From positions 10,795,264-10,859,263 of the forward strand of contig JABAKD010000025.1 in NCBI GenBank assembly GCA_012845835.1: DNA of 64,000 bases, given 5' to 3'. Below the pieces are notes generated by a model. It made no database searches, was not told where the DNA came from, and worked only from the letters and a program-made list of their open reading frames with translations. Below, one piece after another: positions 35,763 to 46,759 of this stretch (positions are counted from its first letter, which is position 1; the number at the start of each line of letters is the position of its first letter). Source of the stretch: Undaria pinnatifida (lineage: Eukaryota; Sar; Phaeophyceae; Laminariales; Alariaceae). The translations under genes and the position numbers were made by a program.

Positions 35763-36690
35763 ACAAGCTCAAAAAACACCTTATGGACTGCTTCGAGACG
35801 TCGGACATGGGCGACGTGTCGAGGGTGCGCAGCATGAACGTAACCCGTGACCGCCAAACAAGAAACAAACCATCAACTAGAACGACTACACGGAGGACAC
35901 CGGCGAGCGCTTTTGCATGAAGGACTGTCATCTCGCCTTCAAACCAGGAGCGGGACTGGAGCTTTTGCTCAACCAACCGGAGAAAAATCTGCCGGACGAG
36001 GAAGGCAAGCGGCGGTACCAGTCAATTGTAGGTGCCACCATGTACCTCTTACATGTTCCCAGGCATGGCATCCTCTACGCCGTGAAGTAGCTGGCATGCG
36101 AAATTTCCAACCATACAAGACTCATACGATGGCCACGTAGTATCTGTACTATTGGCGGGGACCACCGTCTTCTTCATCACCTAACAGAAAGGAGGATTTA
36201 AGTTGGCCGCCTTCTCAAATGCTCACTGGGGTATTAACCCAGACAAACCTAATCATACATCCTCGTACATCGTCTTGCTCGCGAACGGCTCAACCAGGTT
36301 TGAGGTGAGACTTCGAGATCTCCCCGCTTAATCACCAATGGAAGCAGAGCTTGTTGCAGCAGTGCTAAAGATGAAAAAGGCCGTCTTCTTTAAGAGCATG
36401 ATGCAGGAGCTAGGACTCAAAAATAGATTCGACAGTGTTCCTCTCTGCATCTACAACACATCGGCGCTTCATGCTGCCTGAAAGCACACCTGCTTGCCCT
36501 GGGGCAAAGCGCATCGCTCTGAGGTATTTCTTCATTCAAGAACTGGTCAAGGACGGGCGATCATCATCCACTGCGCGAAGACGCAAAACCAACTTGCTGA
36601 CATTGGGACTAAACATCTCAACGAGCAACTCCACCGGGCACTTATCACCAAAGTCAAGGGACACGTTGGAGCCTGAACGACAACGAAGCG
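35735..36690 (+). pseudogene. Copia RT tail and RNase H remnant (copy 1)
   Basis: Resumes at the equivalent of copy 2 position about 42930 (LLNKLKK-like), just downstream of YVDD, so the catalytic RT motif is gone. RNase H pieces up to about 36690 are split by frameshifts and stops. Confidence 0.75.
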
Positions 36691-37228
36691 CTCGTCCTAG
36701 ATCGGGGTGTCCTTGCAGGCACCAGACTTTGCTGTGTGAGGCGATCCACTCGACAAGATCACTTTCAAAAGCATTCAAGAGTGGGGAAGGGGGGATGCGG
36801 GGCAACCGTTTTACATTCCGTAGCATTAATTCGTTTGGATTTCCGGATAACTAATGCAATCGGGTTAATATATGAAGGCCAGGGTGTGTTGACTGTTCAA
36901 GTCGCACGTGCAACAGCAAATTTGCTGAGTCGCTATCTGTGTAGTGTCCATTCCCGTGTGCTGGAGGCAAAAAATTGAACCAGTTGCGCTAATGGTTCAT
37001 TATTTGATTCACAGCTTCCATAGCCGTCATTGTATAAGCACTAGATTTTGATTCGGTTGGAATACTCTGGACACGGTAATTCGACTTTTGTTAATTGCGT
37101 GTGAGCAAGTCTGCATTGCCCCTCAGTGGGAGATGATGTGCATTGTATATCTGATTGGTGTGTAACTTGTCATCAATGGAACATGCCCATGAATGAAAAT
37201 TCGACATGCCACTTCAATTGCGGGGAAG

Positions 37229-37784
37229 TGTTAAGGATAGGGCTTTAGTCGAGACTACCACCTACCGAGCCACTGCTCATTAGCATTGATTGGTTCGTTG
37301 CTGTAATGGTAGTCGTGGCACAACTGAAAAGTAACATACGAGCGTTCCAGCAGAACCTGAACATTCTCAGAAGAAATGTTCTAGTAATGCGGCGGGGTTG
37401 CCACCTGTTCGACTGAAGCCGTGTGTTCGAGGATCGTATTGTAGTCCGGTTCTAGATACCGGAGATTTCCGAGTAGTGCTGAGGGCGCTGAGACGGATGA
37501 CGCGGGTGGCTTGACGTTGAGACGGATCACGCGGGTGGCTGGACGTTGAGACCGATGACGAGGGTGGCCCACCCTATTCCCCCTTCTCCCACCCGTCTAT
37601 TCTTCCTCGTCAGCTTCCAGTGTCCCCTGAGCTATAGACACAGAAGGTAATTGTTCTCAGGGTTTTGATTTTCCTTGCCCGAAAGAACCCTTCACAATAT
37701 CTATATATTTCTGCCCCGTCCACCTTGCACGCTCTTTCGGTCAGCTTAAATGGCTGCCAGTGCCAGCCTCTGCGACGACACCAG
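37229..37784 (+). repeat. 3' LTR of copia copy 1, interrupted
   Basis: Starts TGTTAAGGATAGG after a purine-rich run and aligns with the copy 2 LTRs for about 515 bp. It then breaks at ACCAG, where copy 2 begins. It contains a short internal direct repeat, GCTGAGACGGATGACGCGGGTGGC-like, three times at 37487-37568. Confidence 0.75.
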
Positions 37785-38430
37785 TGTTGAGGAGAGGTGT
37801 TTTAGACTATCACCAATCGAGGCAATTTGCAGTAGCTTGGATTGGTTCATTGCTGTACTCGTAGTCGTAGCAGAACTGGAAGAAACATCTGAGCTTCACA
37901 GCTGAAACGGAAATTTCTTAGAGGAAATGTTCTAGAAAGGCGGCGGGATTACCACGTGTTCGACTACTGCTGTATTTTTGTTCAAAAAGATCGTATCGTA
38001 CCGGGTAGTCGAGTTCTCTATTTCAAAGGTTTTTGGGAGGGTAGTGCTCCGGACGCTGAGACGGGTGATGCGGGTGGCACCAGCCCATTCACTCCTCTCT
38101 CTTCTCCCATCTTTCTATTCTTCCTTGTCAGTTTTTAGTGTCCCCTGCATTTTGGACACAGCATATCATTGTTCTCAAGTGATTCATTTACTGGTCGAAT
38201 ACGCCTGTTAAAACATCAACGTATTTCTGCCTTGTGCATCTTGCACGCTCCTTCGGTTAGCTTAATTTCTGCCAGCACCAGCCTCTGCGACCACGCCAGG
38301 TCGTATCGCCACACACGCCAATATGCTATGGAACCATCGCCTACAGCACGACGTCGCACATCAAGAGTCCACGACGAGACGTCTTCGAGGGAACCTTCAA
38401 TCTGGAACAGCAACGGGGCTGTCAACTTTG
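37785..38430 (+). repeat. 5' LTR of copia copy 2
   Basis: Starts TGTTGAGGA and aligns along its length with 44382-45090; similarity stops after CTTTG at 38430. The right end does not read CA, but the flanking ACCAG duplication supports this edge. No clear tRNA primer-binding site follows. Confidence 0.8.
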
Positions 38431-38689
38431 GAAGTTTGAAAAAGTGAGTAGAGTCAATATTTTCGACAGCGGCTCGGATAAAACTGATCATCTAGATTAA
38501 AGATACTTCGCACCTGTGGCCGACTCCGTCTCGGTCGTGTACTGCTGTCAGGAAGGACCGCATCGTATCTACGCGCCGATATCGCTTCCGGGGCATCGTA
38601 CTTTGCGTTTGTTTTTCTTGCACGGGTTGAGTGGTGCGGCGTAATAGCCGTACTTCTTGAGGCGTCGCAGGGTGCACTTCATCCACTTG

Positions 38690-38965
38690 AGCCTGCACCA
38701 CCTGCATCACCGACGGCACACATAGTGCACGTCAGATTTTCGAGCACGGGTCGAGAGAGGACTCGAGACGTTCAGTTGAGCCTGCACGGGCTAGCTGCAG
38801 CATCGACGCCACAAGCAGTGCGCGTCATTAGAACACGGGTCGAAAGCAGACTCGAGGCGTTCAGTTAGCCTGCACCAGCCTCAAAATCGGCGGTACAGGT
38901 AGTGCACGAAACGAAGACAACGCTGCACGAGCTGTGGTATAGACGGCACAGGTAGTGTACGTCAG
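38690..38965 (+). repeat. Leader minisatellite of copia copy 2
   Basis: Units of about 90 bp between LTR and gag, each with GCCTGCACCA, GCATCGACGGCA, AGTGCACGTC and a GAACACGGGTCGA block. Copy 1 has the same array at 32869-33440, so it belongs to the element family. Confidence 0.7.
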
Positions 38966-38988
38966 TACAAAACGGCACAGGTCGAGCT

Positions 38989-39852
38989 TTGCAAACTCGG
39001 GGTGTGCAATTGAGAAGCCTGCACAAGGATTTCAGTAGGGTATTTACGAACCCTCCACGTTCACTGCTGAGCGGGAGGACTCATGATCATGGACGGCACA
39101 ACGAACAATGTTCATGTTTTCTTGAGCCAAAATCGAAATTCGACGGCGAAAAGGCGGACGACTTTCTTGAATGGAGTTCCAAGCTTCGTGCCAGTCTCAG
39201 TATCTACAACGGAGCCATATTTAACATCCCGCAGGGGCAAGAGCGAACACCGGAGGCCGACGACAGTCAGGCCACTGGCCGTGCGGTGTGGGGTGCCGAT
39301 AAGGAGGATCTATTCAAGATACTGTTATTGTCGACGGGCGGGTCAGCCTTCTTCGTCGTAAGGAGATTCGAGGACACCACCATCAAGGATCGAGCAAGAC
39401 ATGGACAGCAGGCGTGGGCAGCGCTGCGTGAGAAGTTTAAAGGGAGTTGGTGCGAGTCAATTCGCGCGGAGCATTCCAAAATGAACAACACGCGAATGCG
39501 TTCAGCCCAGGACCAGGACGAGTATCTGTACGTCATAGATAGTGGTCGAGATCGCCTTAACGCGTGCGAACCACCAGAAGGTCCCACAGATCGTCAGTAT
39601 GAGGATATTTATACTTAAATCTCGACCACCCGAAAAAAAGGAAATTCGACAAGCCCATCTGGAGAGAGGAGACTTCGGACTTGCCGATATCCGGCGTATG
39701 ATGGTGGCCATTTATGAAGATAACCTTGCCCGTTCGCGTTCTGATTCATCCAATGGTATCGCGGGACGTGGTGCTGCCATGCAGACAATGACCTGCGATC
39801 GCAATGACATCAAGGGCCACCTTTGTGGTCGTGTCGGTCACTTCCAAATTTA
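38989..39852 (+). pseudogene. Copia gag remnant (copy 2)
   Basis: The frame 38989-39618 shows FLEPKSKFDGEKADDFLEW and AWAALREKFKG, typical of copia Gag (UBN2-type) capsid. A stop at 39616 and a frameshift separate it from the continuation at 39617-39852, which reads DFGLADIRRMM and a CCHC-like tail (GHLCGRVGHF) with missing cysteines. Parallel to 33537-34337 in copy 1. Confidence 0.8.
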
Positions 39853-40427
39853 GTGCCGCCTACGTGTCAAACAGCAGCAGGAGAATGATGGACAGCAGCC
39901 CCAGCAGCGTGAAGAACAACAAAATCACCCAAGCAGACAGCAACAATGAAACCGTGGAGGCGAGCGAGGACCCGTGTGGTGCTCATACCACAAAATAATA
40001 TCCCATGGCGACGCCGACTGTCGCTCTAGGAGGGGCGAACAGGCTGACGGCAACGCTCACCTTGCTGCAACCGACCCTTCGCGGATAAAGGGAATCTGCA
40101 GCGATTTCGATCTCCCAGAAAAAAAAGATCAGCCGGAACGCCCCTAAATCTACTTTACAGCGACGAAGGTACATCCCACAGCGGCAATTGCAGCGGAGAA
40201 AAGCCTTAAAAAAATAGGAAACGTGGCCATTCAGCTCACTGTCAGCATCGCGCCCTTGGTCATGTGTTGAGCGCGCCGAGCCCGCTATCTCTTTTGGAGT
40301 TCAGGAAAAGTCGGACTTCTCCTACATGAACGGGGGAACAGATGGCAAGGGTGGATCGTTCTGCGGTATGGCCCCAGTGTAGCCAGAACCAGCCGAGATC
40401 GAGCGCAAACCGCACGAGAGCGGTAAT

Positions 40428-40740
40428 GTGGTTACTGGGTTAGCAGACAGCGGAGCCTCAGATCACTACTTCGACGTGACCATCATCCCCGATCTCAAAC
40501 ATCGTTTACAGGGCTACATCTTCCTCAGTACGCCTCGCACGATACTTTCGGCTGGAGGAGCTCTGCTGGACACCACAGCGGAGGGTGTATCAGGAGGCCT
40601 CATCACGGGCCACTACGGAGAACAGCACCTCGCGCTGATCGCAATCCTAATTGTGCCCGGTATTGGGTACAATATTTTCTCTGTAAAAACCGCGGCAAAA
40701 AAGGGCATCGTTTCGATTTTCAACGTCAACAAACCCGGGC
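40428..40740 (+). pseudogene. Copia aspartic protease domain (copy 2)
   Basis: ADSGASDHYFD carries the protease active-site D-S-G, followed by a hydrophobic stretch LIAILIVPGIGYNIFSV, the usual lead into the pre-integrase region. A frameshift near 40740 breaks the reading frame. Confidence 0.85.
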
Positions 40741-41590
40741 AACATTACCGTGCCTCTTCGCGGAGAGAACGGACAGCTCTACTTCTTCAACCTCAATGCG
40801 GATGGATACGCAGGAAAGGAGCTGGCGGTGAATGCGATTACCAATGCCCAAGTGTGGCACCGGCGGCTGGGTCACCTAAACAAGCGCAGCCTGGAGCTCA
40901 TGAACGAAAATAATGGCAACGGGGTCGCATTTGACGGTTCCGTTGCGGACTGTGACGTCTGTGCTGCGGTAGGGAAAAGCCATCAGCTGGCTCACCCCAA
41001 GAAAGCTAACCACGCCGCCGTTAATGCGCCCTTTCAGCTCGTGTACGGAGATCTCATGGGCTCGTTCAAACCGACGGCTTATGGTGGATACAAGTTTGCA
41101 GCAGGATCACCCACCAGCTAACCAAGTGGACCGCAGTCTACCTCCTCTGCAGCAAAGATCAAGCCCTTGCCTCGCGTCACCTGTTCGTCACTTCAACCGT
41201 GATACCCCTCGATAAACGCATCATCATATGGCGTGCTGACAATAGGGGCGAGTTCACGGGCGACGAGATTACTGCTTAGAAACAGGCATAACTCAGGAAT
41301 TGGCTGCTGCCAACACGCCACAGCAGATTGGTGTATCCGAACGCGTCGGACGGACGTCGTGCGGAATGGTCCGCTGCATGCTCGTTGACAGTGGACTCCC
41401 TCATTTTCTGTGGAGAGAGCTCATGATGACGGCGTCCTATCTGTGCAATCGCATCCCGCATTCGGCGCTCAAGCTAGAAACACCGTATAAGATGCTTTAC
41501 GGCAAAGATGCCGACCTTTCGCACTTCCGAATCATGGAGGCGAGGGCGTTTGTCCATACCAAGGACACCAACAAGCTCGGTCACACTTCG
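40741..41590 (+). pseudogene. Copia GAG-pre-integrase and integrase core (copy 2)
   Basis: 40750-41121 holds the HHCC zinc finger (WHRRLGHLNKRS, CDVC) and the first catalytic Asp in YGDLMG. After a frameshift comes WRADNRGEFTGDE (second Asp), then a stop at 41277, and PQQIGVSERVGRT (catalytic Glu) with CNRIPHSALKLETPYKML. All three acidic residues can be found, but across two or more frames. Confidence 0.85.
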
Positions 41591-41599
41591 TAGGAAGGA

Positions 41600-43222
41600 A
41601 TGGCGTGCAGCATTAGCCAGAACGAGAGCAACTTGTTCCGTATCTGGATCTCCAAAACGCGCCGAGTTGTCGAAAGCAGGAACGCCGTCCTCATCGAAAT
41701 ACCACGGCACTTTCTTCCTCGTTCCGGGTGGATTTTGCTGCTACAGGGTCTGGAACCTCCAACGTTGAACTTCCGGGACAGCAGCCTCGACGACGGCGAC
41801 TCTTCACGCAATGGCATGATACAGGATGCCAAAGATTATACGAGTGCTTTGGATTCGAAGCGGACGACGCACTATTTATTCCTACACCCGGGGGTTCTTC
41901 GCCAAGGGGTGCCACGCCGCAGGAATCACCGTCTTCAGCTACATCCGTACCTGCGCCTGTGCCAGAAACGGCGCCTGCACCCTTGCCTGCACCGGTGGCA
42001 CCGCAAGCAACCGCCACAGGCACAGACGGCTACGCCACGTAGCCTGGTGATACCCGCGCCGCTTCTCGCGCCGTTTCTCGCAGTCAAGTTCGTTCGTCTG
42101 CATCTACAAACTATTGGGCGAATCGGAACAACTGCGCAGCTTTGGCAGGGTCTCTTCCAGAAGGACACGGTTCAACAGGTGCACAAGCTAGGATCTCCCA
42201 AACTAGGATATCACGCCAATTTAGACATTGCGCACAGGCTCGACGACACTTTCAGCACAGGAAATGCCAACGCCACCACCATTACGCAAGGAAGCTTTTC
42301 AGCGGGGGAGCAAAATAAGAAAATCCCCAACACTTTCAAGAAGGCTATGGGCCTTCCACAAGCGGCGCGTTGGAGAGCGGCATCTGACAAGGAGGTCGCA
42401 AGACTGGAGAAGCACGTCGTCTACGAGCTGATACCGATAACCTCAGCTCCGACAGGACTAAATGTGATCGGCATGCGGTGGATAAACAAAATCAAGGAAG
42501 ATGGCACGTACAAAAGACGTTTAGTCATACAAGGCCAGCCTCAGGTCCCTGGAAGCGACTACGGCGGCACCTTCGCCCCCGTATGCAGAGTTCAGGGTAT
42601 CAGCATGATGCAGGCGATCACGGCGGAACCGGACTACGAGGTGTTTATGCTAGACGTCCAGATGGCATTTCTGAAGGCCGACGAGCTGGAAGACATCTTC
42701 GCCAAGATGGCCCCAGGGTACGAAATAGCCGACAATTCTGGAGCACCTCTTGTCATGAAGCTCAACAATAGTTTGTATGGTCTCCGGTACAGCCCGAGGA
42801 ATTGGTTCGGAACGATGGACCATCACCTCGCCAAACTCGGGTTCTTCTCTCTAAAATCGGACCCGTGCCTTTATGTATTCGAGGAAAACACTGGTTTTGT
42901 CATTCTTACGCTGTACGTGGATGACATTCTTCTGCTGGGTGCAAACAAGCACCTGCTGAACAAGCTCAAGAAACAACTCATGGTCCGTTTCCAGACGACG
43001 GACGTGGGCGACGTGTTGAGGATGTTCGGCATGAACATAGCCCGTGACCGCCAAAAAGGAACGATCACGATCGACCAGAAAGACTATACGGAGGACATCG
43101 TCGAGCGCTTTGGCATGAAGGACTGTTATCCCGCCTTCACACCAGGAGCGGGACCGGAACTTTCGCTCAACCAACCGGTGAAAATGTGCTGGACAAGGAA
43201 GGCAAGCGGCGGTACCAGTTAA
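41600..43222 (+). CDS. Copia reverse transcriptase ORF (copy 2)
   Basis: The longest open frame in the window (540 codons). The first 200 or so codons are a low-similarity linker, probably read in the wrong frame. From about 42330 it is a clear RVT_2 domain: ARWRAASDKEVARLEKH, RLVIQGQ, MLDVQMAFLKADELEDIF, SLYGLRYSPRNW and the catalytic YVDDILLLG at about 42916. It runs out of frame near 43185, where the RNase H part starts in another frame. Likely a remnant: nothing upstream is translatable as one polyprotein. Confidence 0.85.
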   Translation: MACSISQNESNLFRIWISKTRRVVESRNAVLIEIPRHFLPRSGWILLLQGLEPPTLNFRDSSLDDGDSSRNGMIQDAKDYTSALDSKRTTHYLFLHPGVLRQGVPRRRNHRLQLHPYLRLCQKRRLHPCLHRWHRKQPPQAQTATPRSLVIPAPLLAPFLAVKFVRLHLQTIGRIGTTAQLWQGLFQKDTVQQVHKLGSPKLGYHANLDIAHRLDDTFSTGNANATTITQGSFSAGEQNKKIPNTFKKAMGLPQAARWRAASDKEVARLEKHVVYELIPITSAPTGLNVIGMRWINKIKEDGTYKRRLVIQGQPQVPGSDYGGTFAPVCRVQGISMMQAITAEPDYEVFMLDVQMAFLKADELEDIFAKMAPGYEIADNSGAPLVMKLNNSLYGLRYSPRNWFGTMDHHLAKLGFFSLKSDPCLYVFEENTGFVILTLYVDDILLLGANKHLLNKLKKQLMVRFQTTDVGDVLRMFGMNIARDRQKGTITIDQKDYTEDIVERFGMKDCYPAFTPGAGPELSLNQPVKMCWTRKASGGTS

Positions 43223-43863
43223 TCGTAGGTGTCACCATGCACCTCGCACAGGTTTTCCGGTATGACGTCCTTCACGCCGTGAATCAGCTGTCATACGGGA
43301 TGTCCAAGCCTTCCAAGGCTCATATTGGGTCCACCGACTGCTTCATTACCTACAAGCAGGGGTGGTTTAAGCTCGCCGCCTTCTCAGATTTTAACTGGGA
43401 TAATAACCCAGACAACGCTAAACCAACGTCCTCGTGCATCGTCATGCTCGGAAACGGCCCAATCAGTTTTGAAGTGAGGCTCCAAGGCCTCACCGGTCAA
43501 TCAACATTGGAAACAGCTCGCTGCAGCAGTTTGACGATGAACGAGGTCGCCTTCTGCAAGAGCATGATGCAGGAGCTAGGATTCAAGGATGGATTCGACA
43601 GTGTTACTGTCTTCATCGACAACACCCTGGCGCTTGATGTTGCCGGAAGTCTCACCTACTCCCCTCGGGCAAAGCAAATCGCGCTGAGGTATTTCTTCAT
43701 CCAAGAGCTGATAGAAGACGCACGATCACCATCCACTACGTCAAGATGCAAGACCAATTTGCTGATATTGGGACTAAGCAACTCAATGAACAAACCCACC
43801 GTGAAATTATCACCAAAGTCAGGGACTTTAGAGCCTGAACGGCAACGAAGACCTTGTCCTTGA
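43186..43863 (+). pseudogene. Copia RNase H domain (copy 2)
   Basis: Continues the RT product after a frameshift: KRRYQLIVGVTMHLAQVFRYD, the SDFNWDNNPDNAKPTSSCIVML block with the first Asp, then the MNEVAFCKSMMQELG and FIDNTLAL blocks with the Glu and second Asp positions. Copy 1 has the parallel at 35985-36690. Confidence 0.8.
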
Positions 43864-44372
43864 TGGGCGTCTTTGCATGCACTGGGTTCCGCTGTGTGGG
43901 GCAATCACCTCGCCAAGAGCCCTTTCAATAGCATCCAAGAATGGGGTAGGGGGTTACGTAGTTCCCGTTTAATGGTCCGTAGGATAATTCCGTTTGGGTT
44001 GACGGATAACTAGTGCACTCGGGTTAATCACCGAAGTTCAGGATGTGTTGACTGTTTGAGAAGCGCGAGCAACAGTAGAGTTGCTGAGTTGCAACCTGTT
44101 CGGTGTCCTCAGTCTTGGACTCGAGACACATTTTGAAACCAGTTGAGCCTTCGTGATTAGATTCATAGCTTCTATAGCTGTCATTGTACAAGCGTTAACT
44201 TTTGATCTGGTTGGAATACACGGGACACGGAAATTCGACTTTTATTAATTGCGTGAGCAAGTCTGCAGTACACCTCAAAGGGAAATGACATGCGTCGTAT
44301 CTCGGATTGCTGTCTAACTTGGTTTCAAGTGGAACATGCTATTGAATGACAATTCGATATGCTACTTCCATT

Positions 44373-44381
44373 GTGTGGGGG
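44373..44381 (+). promoter_or_regulatory. Polypurine tract of copia copy 2
   Basis: TGTGGGGGTG-like purine-rich run immediately before the TGTTGAGG start of the 3' LTR, the usual site of plus-strand priming. Copy 1 has a purine-rich equivalent (GCGGGGAAG) at 37220-37228. Confidence 0.6.
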
Positions 44382-45090
44382 TGTTGAGGATAGGTGATTT
44401 TTTTGCTATCACCTATCGAGGCAATGCTCAGTAGTTCTGATTGGTTAATTGCTGTACTCGTAGTCGTAGCAGATCTAGAGAGTAGCATACATGAGCGTTA
44501 CAGCTGAAACGGAAATTTCTTCGAGGAAGTGTTCTAGAAAAGCGGCGGGATTACCACCCGTTCGACTACGGCTGTATTTTTGTTCAAGAAGATCGTATCG
44601 TACCGGGTAGTCGAGTTCTCAAAGTCAGAGTCTTCTGGAAGAAGTAGTGCTCTGGACGCTGAGACGGATGATGCGGGTGACCCCAGCCCATTCACCCCTC
44701 TGTCTTCTCTCATCCTTCTATTCTTCCTTGTCAGTTTTCAGTGTCCCCTGCACCTTGGACACAGCAGTTCATTGTTTTCAATTGTTTCTTTTTTTGACCG
44801 AAACCGCCCGTTAAAACATCAATGTAGTTCTACCTCGTGTATCTTGCACGCTCCTTCGGTTAGCTTAATTGCTGCCAGCGCCAGCCTCTGCGACCACGCC
44901 AGGCCGTATCGCCGCATACACACGCCAACAGCCAGATTGTGCCGCCACATACACCAATAGGTTATGAGCCTCGTCTACAGCGCGGCGCACACATCAGGAG
45001 TCTTCTTCGAGCAGACGTCTTCGAGGGAATCTGCAATCGGGAGCATTGTGACAAGGGACTGTGCCATCATACACGGGGCTGTCAGCTTTG
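44382..45090 (+). repeat. 3' LTR of copia copy 2
   Basis: Starts TGTTGAGGATAGG right after the purine-rich GTGTGGGGG. Ends CTTTG, followed by ACCAG, which also precedes the 5' LTR. Slightly longer than the 5' LTR because of an insert near 44.93 kb. Confidence 0.8.
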
Positions 45091-45129
45091 ACCAGGGCAA
45101 CGGAAAAGGGGAGGTGATATTATGATGTT

Positions 45130-45315
45130 ATTAATAATACGTCCTTTTTCACTATCATACTATCATACTGTATCATACTTTCATACTATCATACTACGAT
45201 ACTATCATACTGCCATATTATCATACTATCATACTATCATACTACCATGCTGCCATACTATCATACTGATCATACTATCATGCTATCATACTACTATCAT
45301 ACTATCATACTCGCA
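45130..45315. repeat. ATCATACT octanucleotide microsatellite
   Basis: Imperfect 8-bp units from just after the copia copy 2 boundary. Open frames here are repeat artefacts. Confidence 0.9.
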
Positions 45316-45825
45316 CGAGCAACTCTGTACCTCTTTGACAAAAGAAGATGCGAGATTAGACGTTTGGTGCTGCGTAGCTAACCATTCCTTTTCGGATTAA
45401 TTTCACAAAACTAAAACAGTACGAACTATCAAGACCACCTCCTCTCACGAACAGGGACGGCCCCCCGCTACGGTCAGCCAGGGGGCGAACGCCACGTCAA
45501 AACCAGCGATTAGTGGACAACCTGTCTGGTACATCCAGGTTCTCCGCTGATGATAGCGCGGAGGATGCTGATGGCCGCGACCAGAAACTGTTGTTGGATG
45601 TGACCCACAATTAATCGTGAGTCCTCGCCAACACTCCTACAATGGCGGAGAAGACGCAGCAGCCATGATGGCTGTAGAATCGGTGGGGGGTGGCTAGACC
45701 CGGGGTCATCGCCAGTTGCGGTTGATTATCGTAGTGGGTATCATACTGGATGGCAAAATATGGCATTGTCAGGCCTGGTCTTGGTGGTTGCGGCCTGTGA
45801 CTGCTGTATGTAGTCTGTAGCAGTC

Positions 45826-46275
45826 GTGACTACGTATAGTTCGTGGAAAGCGGAAGATGCGGCAGTTATGATGACTGGAATACCAGTCGTGCAGACGACA
45901 ATAATAACGACATCATCGTGTGCAAGCGGCTCGGTCACCCTGCAGGTGCGGCGTTGCGCAGTACAGCCGGAAGGGCTGAAATCCGGATCATCAGCAGAAG
46001 AATATGCTGATATAAGTACGGACAAGGGTGATGGCTTGACACGCGGGAAAAAAAAAGGCTACAGTTCTTGTTCGTGTTTCACTAAGGGGGCTTGGCGGGC
46101 GGGGGGAAGAGTCTCATCACAAAAAATCCATAACCAAACAAACGTTGTTAGTAGACGTTGCTGCGCAAGCTTTCCCTCACGCGAAGCTCGAGAACCAGGT
46201 ACGCCAGGTAGGGCTCCCCGTCGAGGATGTGAGCAGACGCACGCATTATTCCAGTGGAGGACACGGCCGCTCTAA
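45826..46275 (+). other. Open frame, 149 codons, unrecognised
   Basis: The first 75 codons (Thr/Ser-rich, GSSAEEYADISTDKGDG) have protein-like composition; the rest looks non-coding. It begins inside a tract with no other signal. Could include one real exon. Confidence 0.15.
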
Positions 46276-46552
46276 TGACGGATATATTTTTGCAGTGGGC
46301 GAGAGCGGTCTGAATAAAGCGGCATCCCGATATAAGGTGGCCAAAATCGCTTGGCGCGCCTGGGGAAAGCGTCCATACGCCTGGAAAGAATAAAGCGGCT
46401 TCCGCCGATCAGGCGGTCATGTTGCCCTAGCTGGCACACCACCGTATTCTTAAAATATAGCTCGGCAGATTATCCCGCCCTTGAATAAGGCACGTTGTTT
46501 TATTAACTTTTTGTCTTGTTTTTTTCAGAAATTCACCGAAAGCCGACCCTTA

Positions 46553-46575
46553 CCCCCCCCCCCCCCCCCCCCCCC
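46553..46575. repeat. C23 homopolymer
   Basis: Pure run of 23 C; faces a G25 run 154 bp downstream. Confidence 0.9.
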
Positions 46576-46729
46576 ACGCGCCACTTTACAAAAAGACCCC
46601 GGTAGTTTCTTATATTTTGTTTTTTACAGGAAAGCGTGGAATGCCACGAGAGTCTACCTCTTGCTAAGAGCAGCGCTAGACCGACAAACGAGAAAGCTGA
46701 GCCTAAAGAGGCGTCACTCGTTCCTCCAA

Positions 46730-46754
46730 GGGGGGGGGGGGGGGGGGGGGGGGG
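46730..46754. repeat. G25 homopolymer
   Basis: Pure run of 25 G, complementary to the C23 run at 46553-46575. Confidence 0.9.
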
Positions 46755-46759
46755 CTAAG

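Larger units (their letters stand above)
32409..37784 (+). mobile_element. Ty1/copia retrotransposon, copy 1 (5'-truncated, internally deleted)
   Basis: Same family as copy 2. Only the last 200 bp of the 5' LTR remain (32409-32608), joined directly to a reverse-strand copia fragment. The internal region lacks most of the integrase core and nearly all of the reverse transcriptase. The 3' LTR (37229-37784) is cut at ACCAG by copy 2. Confidence 0.85.
37785..45090 (+). mobile_element. Ty1/copia LTR retrotransposon, copy 2 (degenerate but all domains present)
   Basis: The order LTR, leader repeats, gag, protease, integrase, reverse transcriptase, RNase H, polypurine tract, LTR is the copia order. 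The element is bracketed by the 5-bp direct repeat ACCAG (37780-37784 and 45091-45095), which sets the LTR edges. Several frameshifts and in-frame stops break the polyprotein, so it cannot act on its own. The LTRs differ by many substitutions and a block of about 25 bp, so insertion is not recent. It lies inside the 3' LTR of copy 1. Confidence 0.9.

Noticed and set aside
41691-42168. Gly/Ala-rich minus-strand frames antisense to the copia RT linker
   Set aside because: Shadow frames of a GC-rich linker; the plus strand carries the retroelement.
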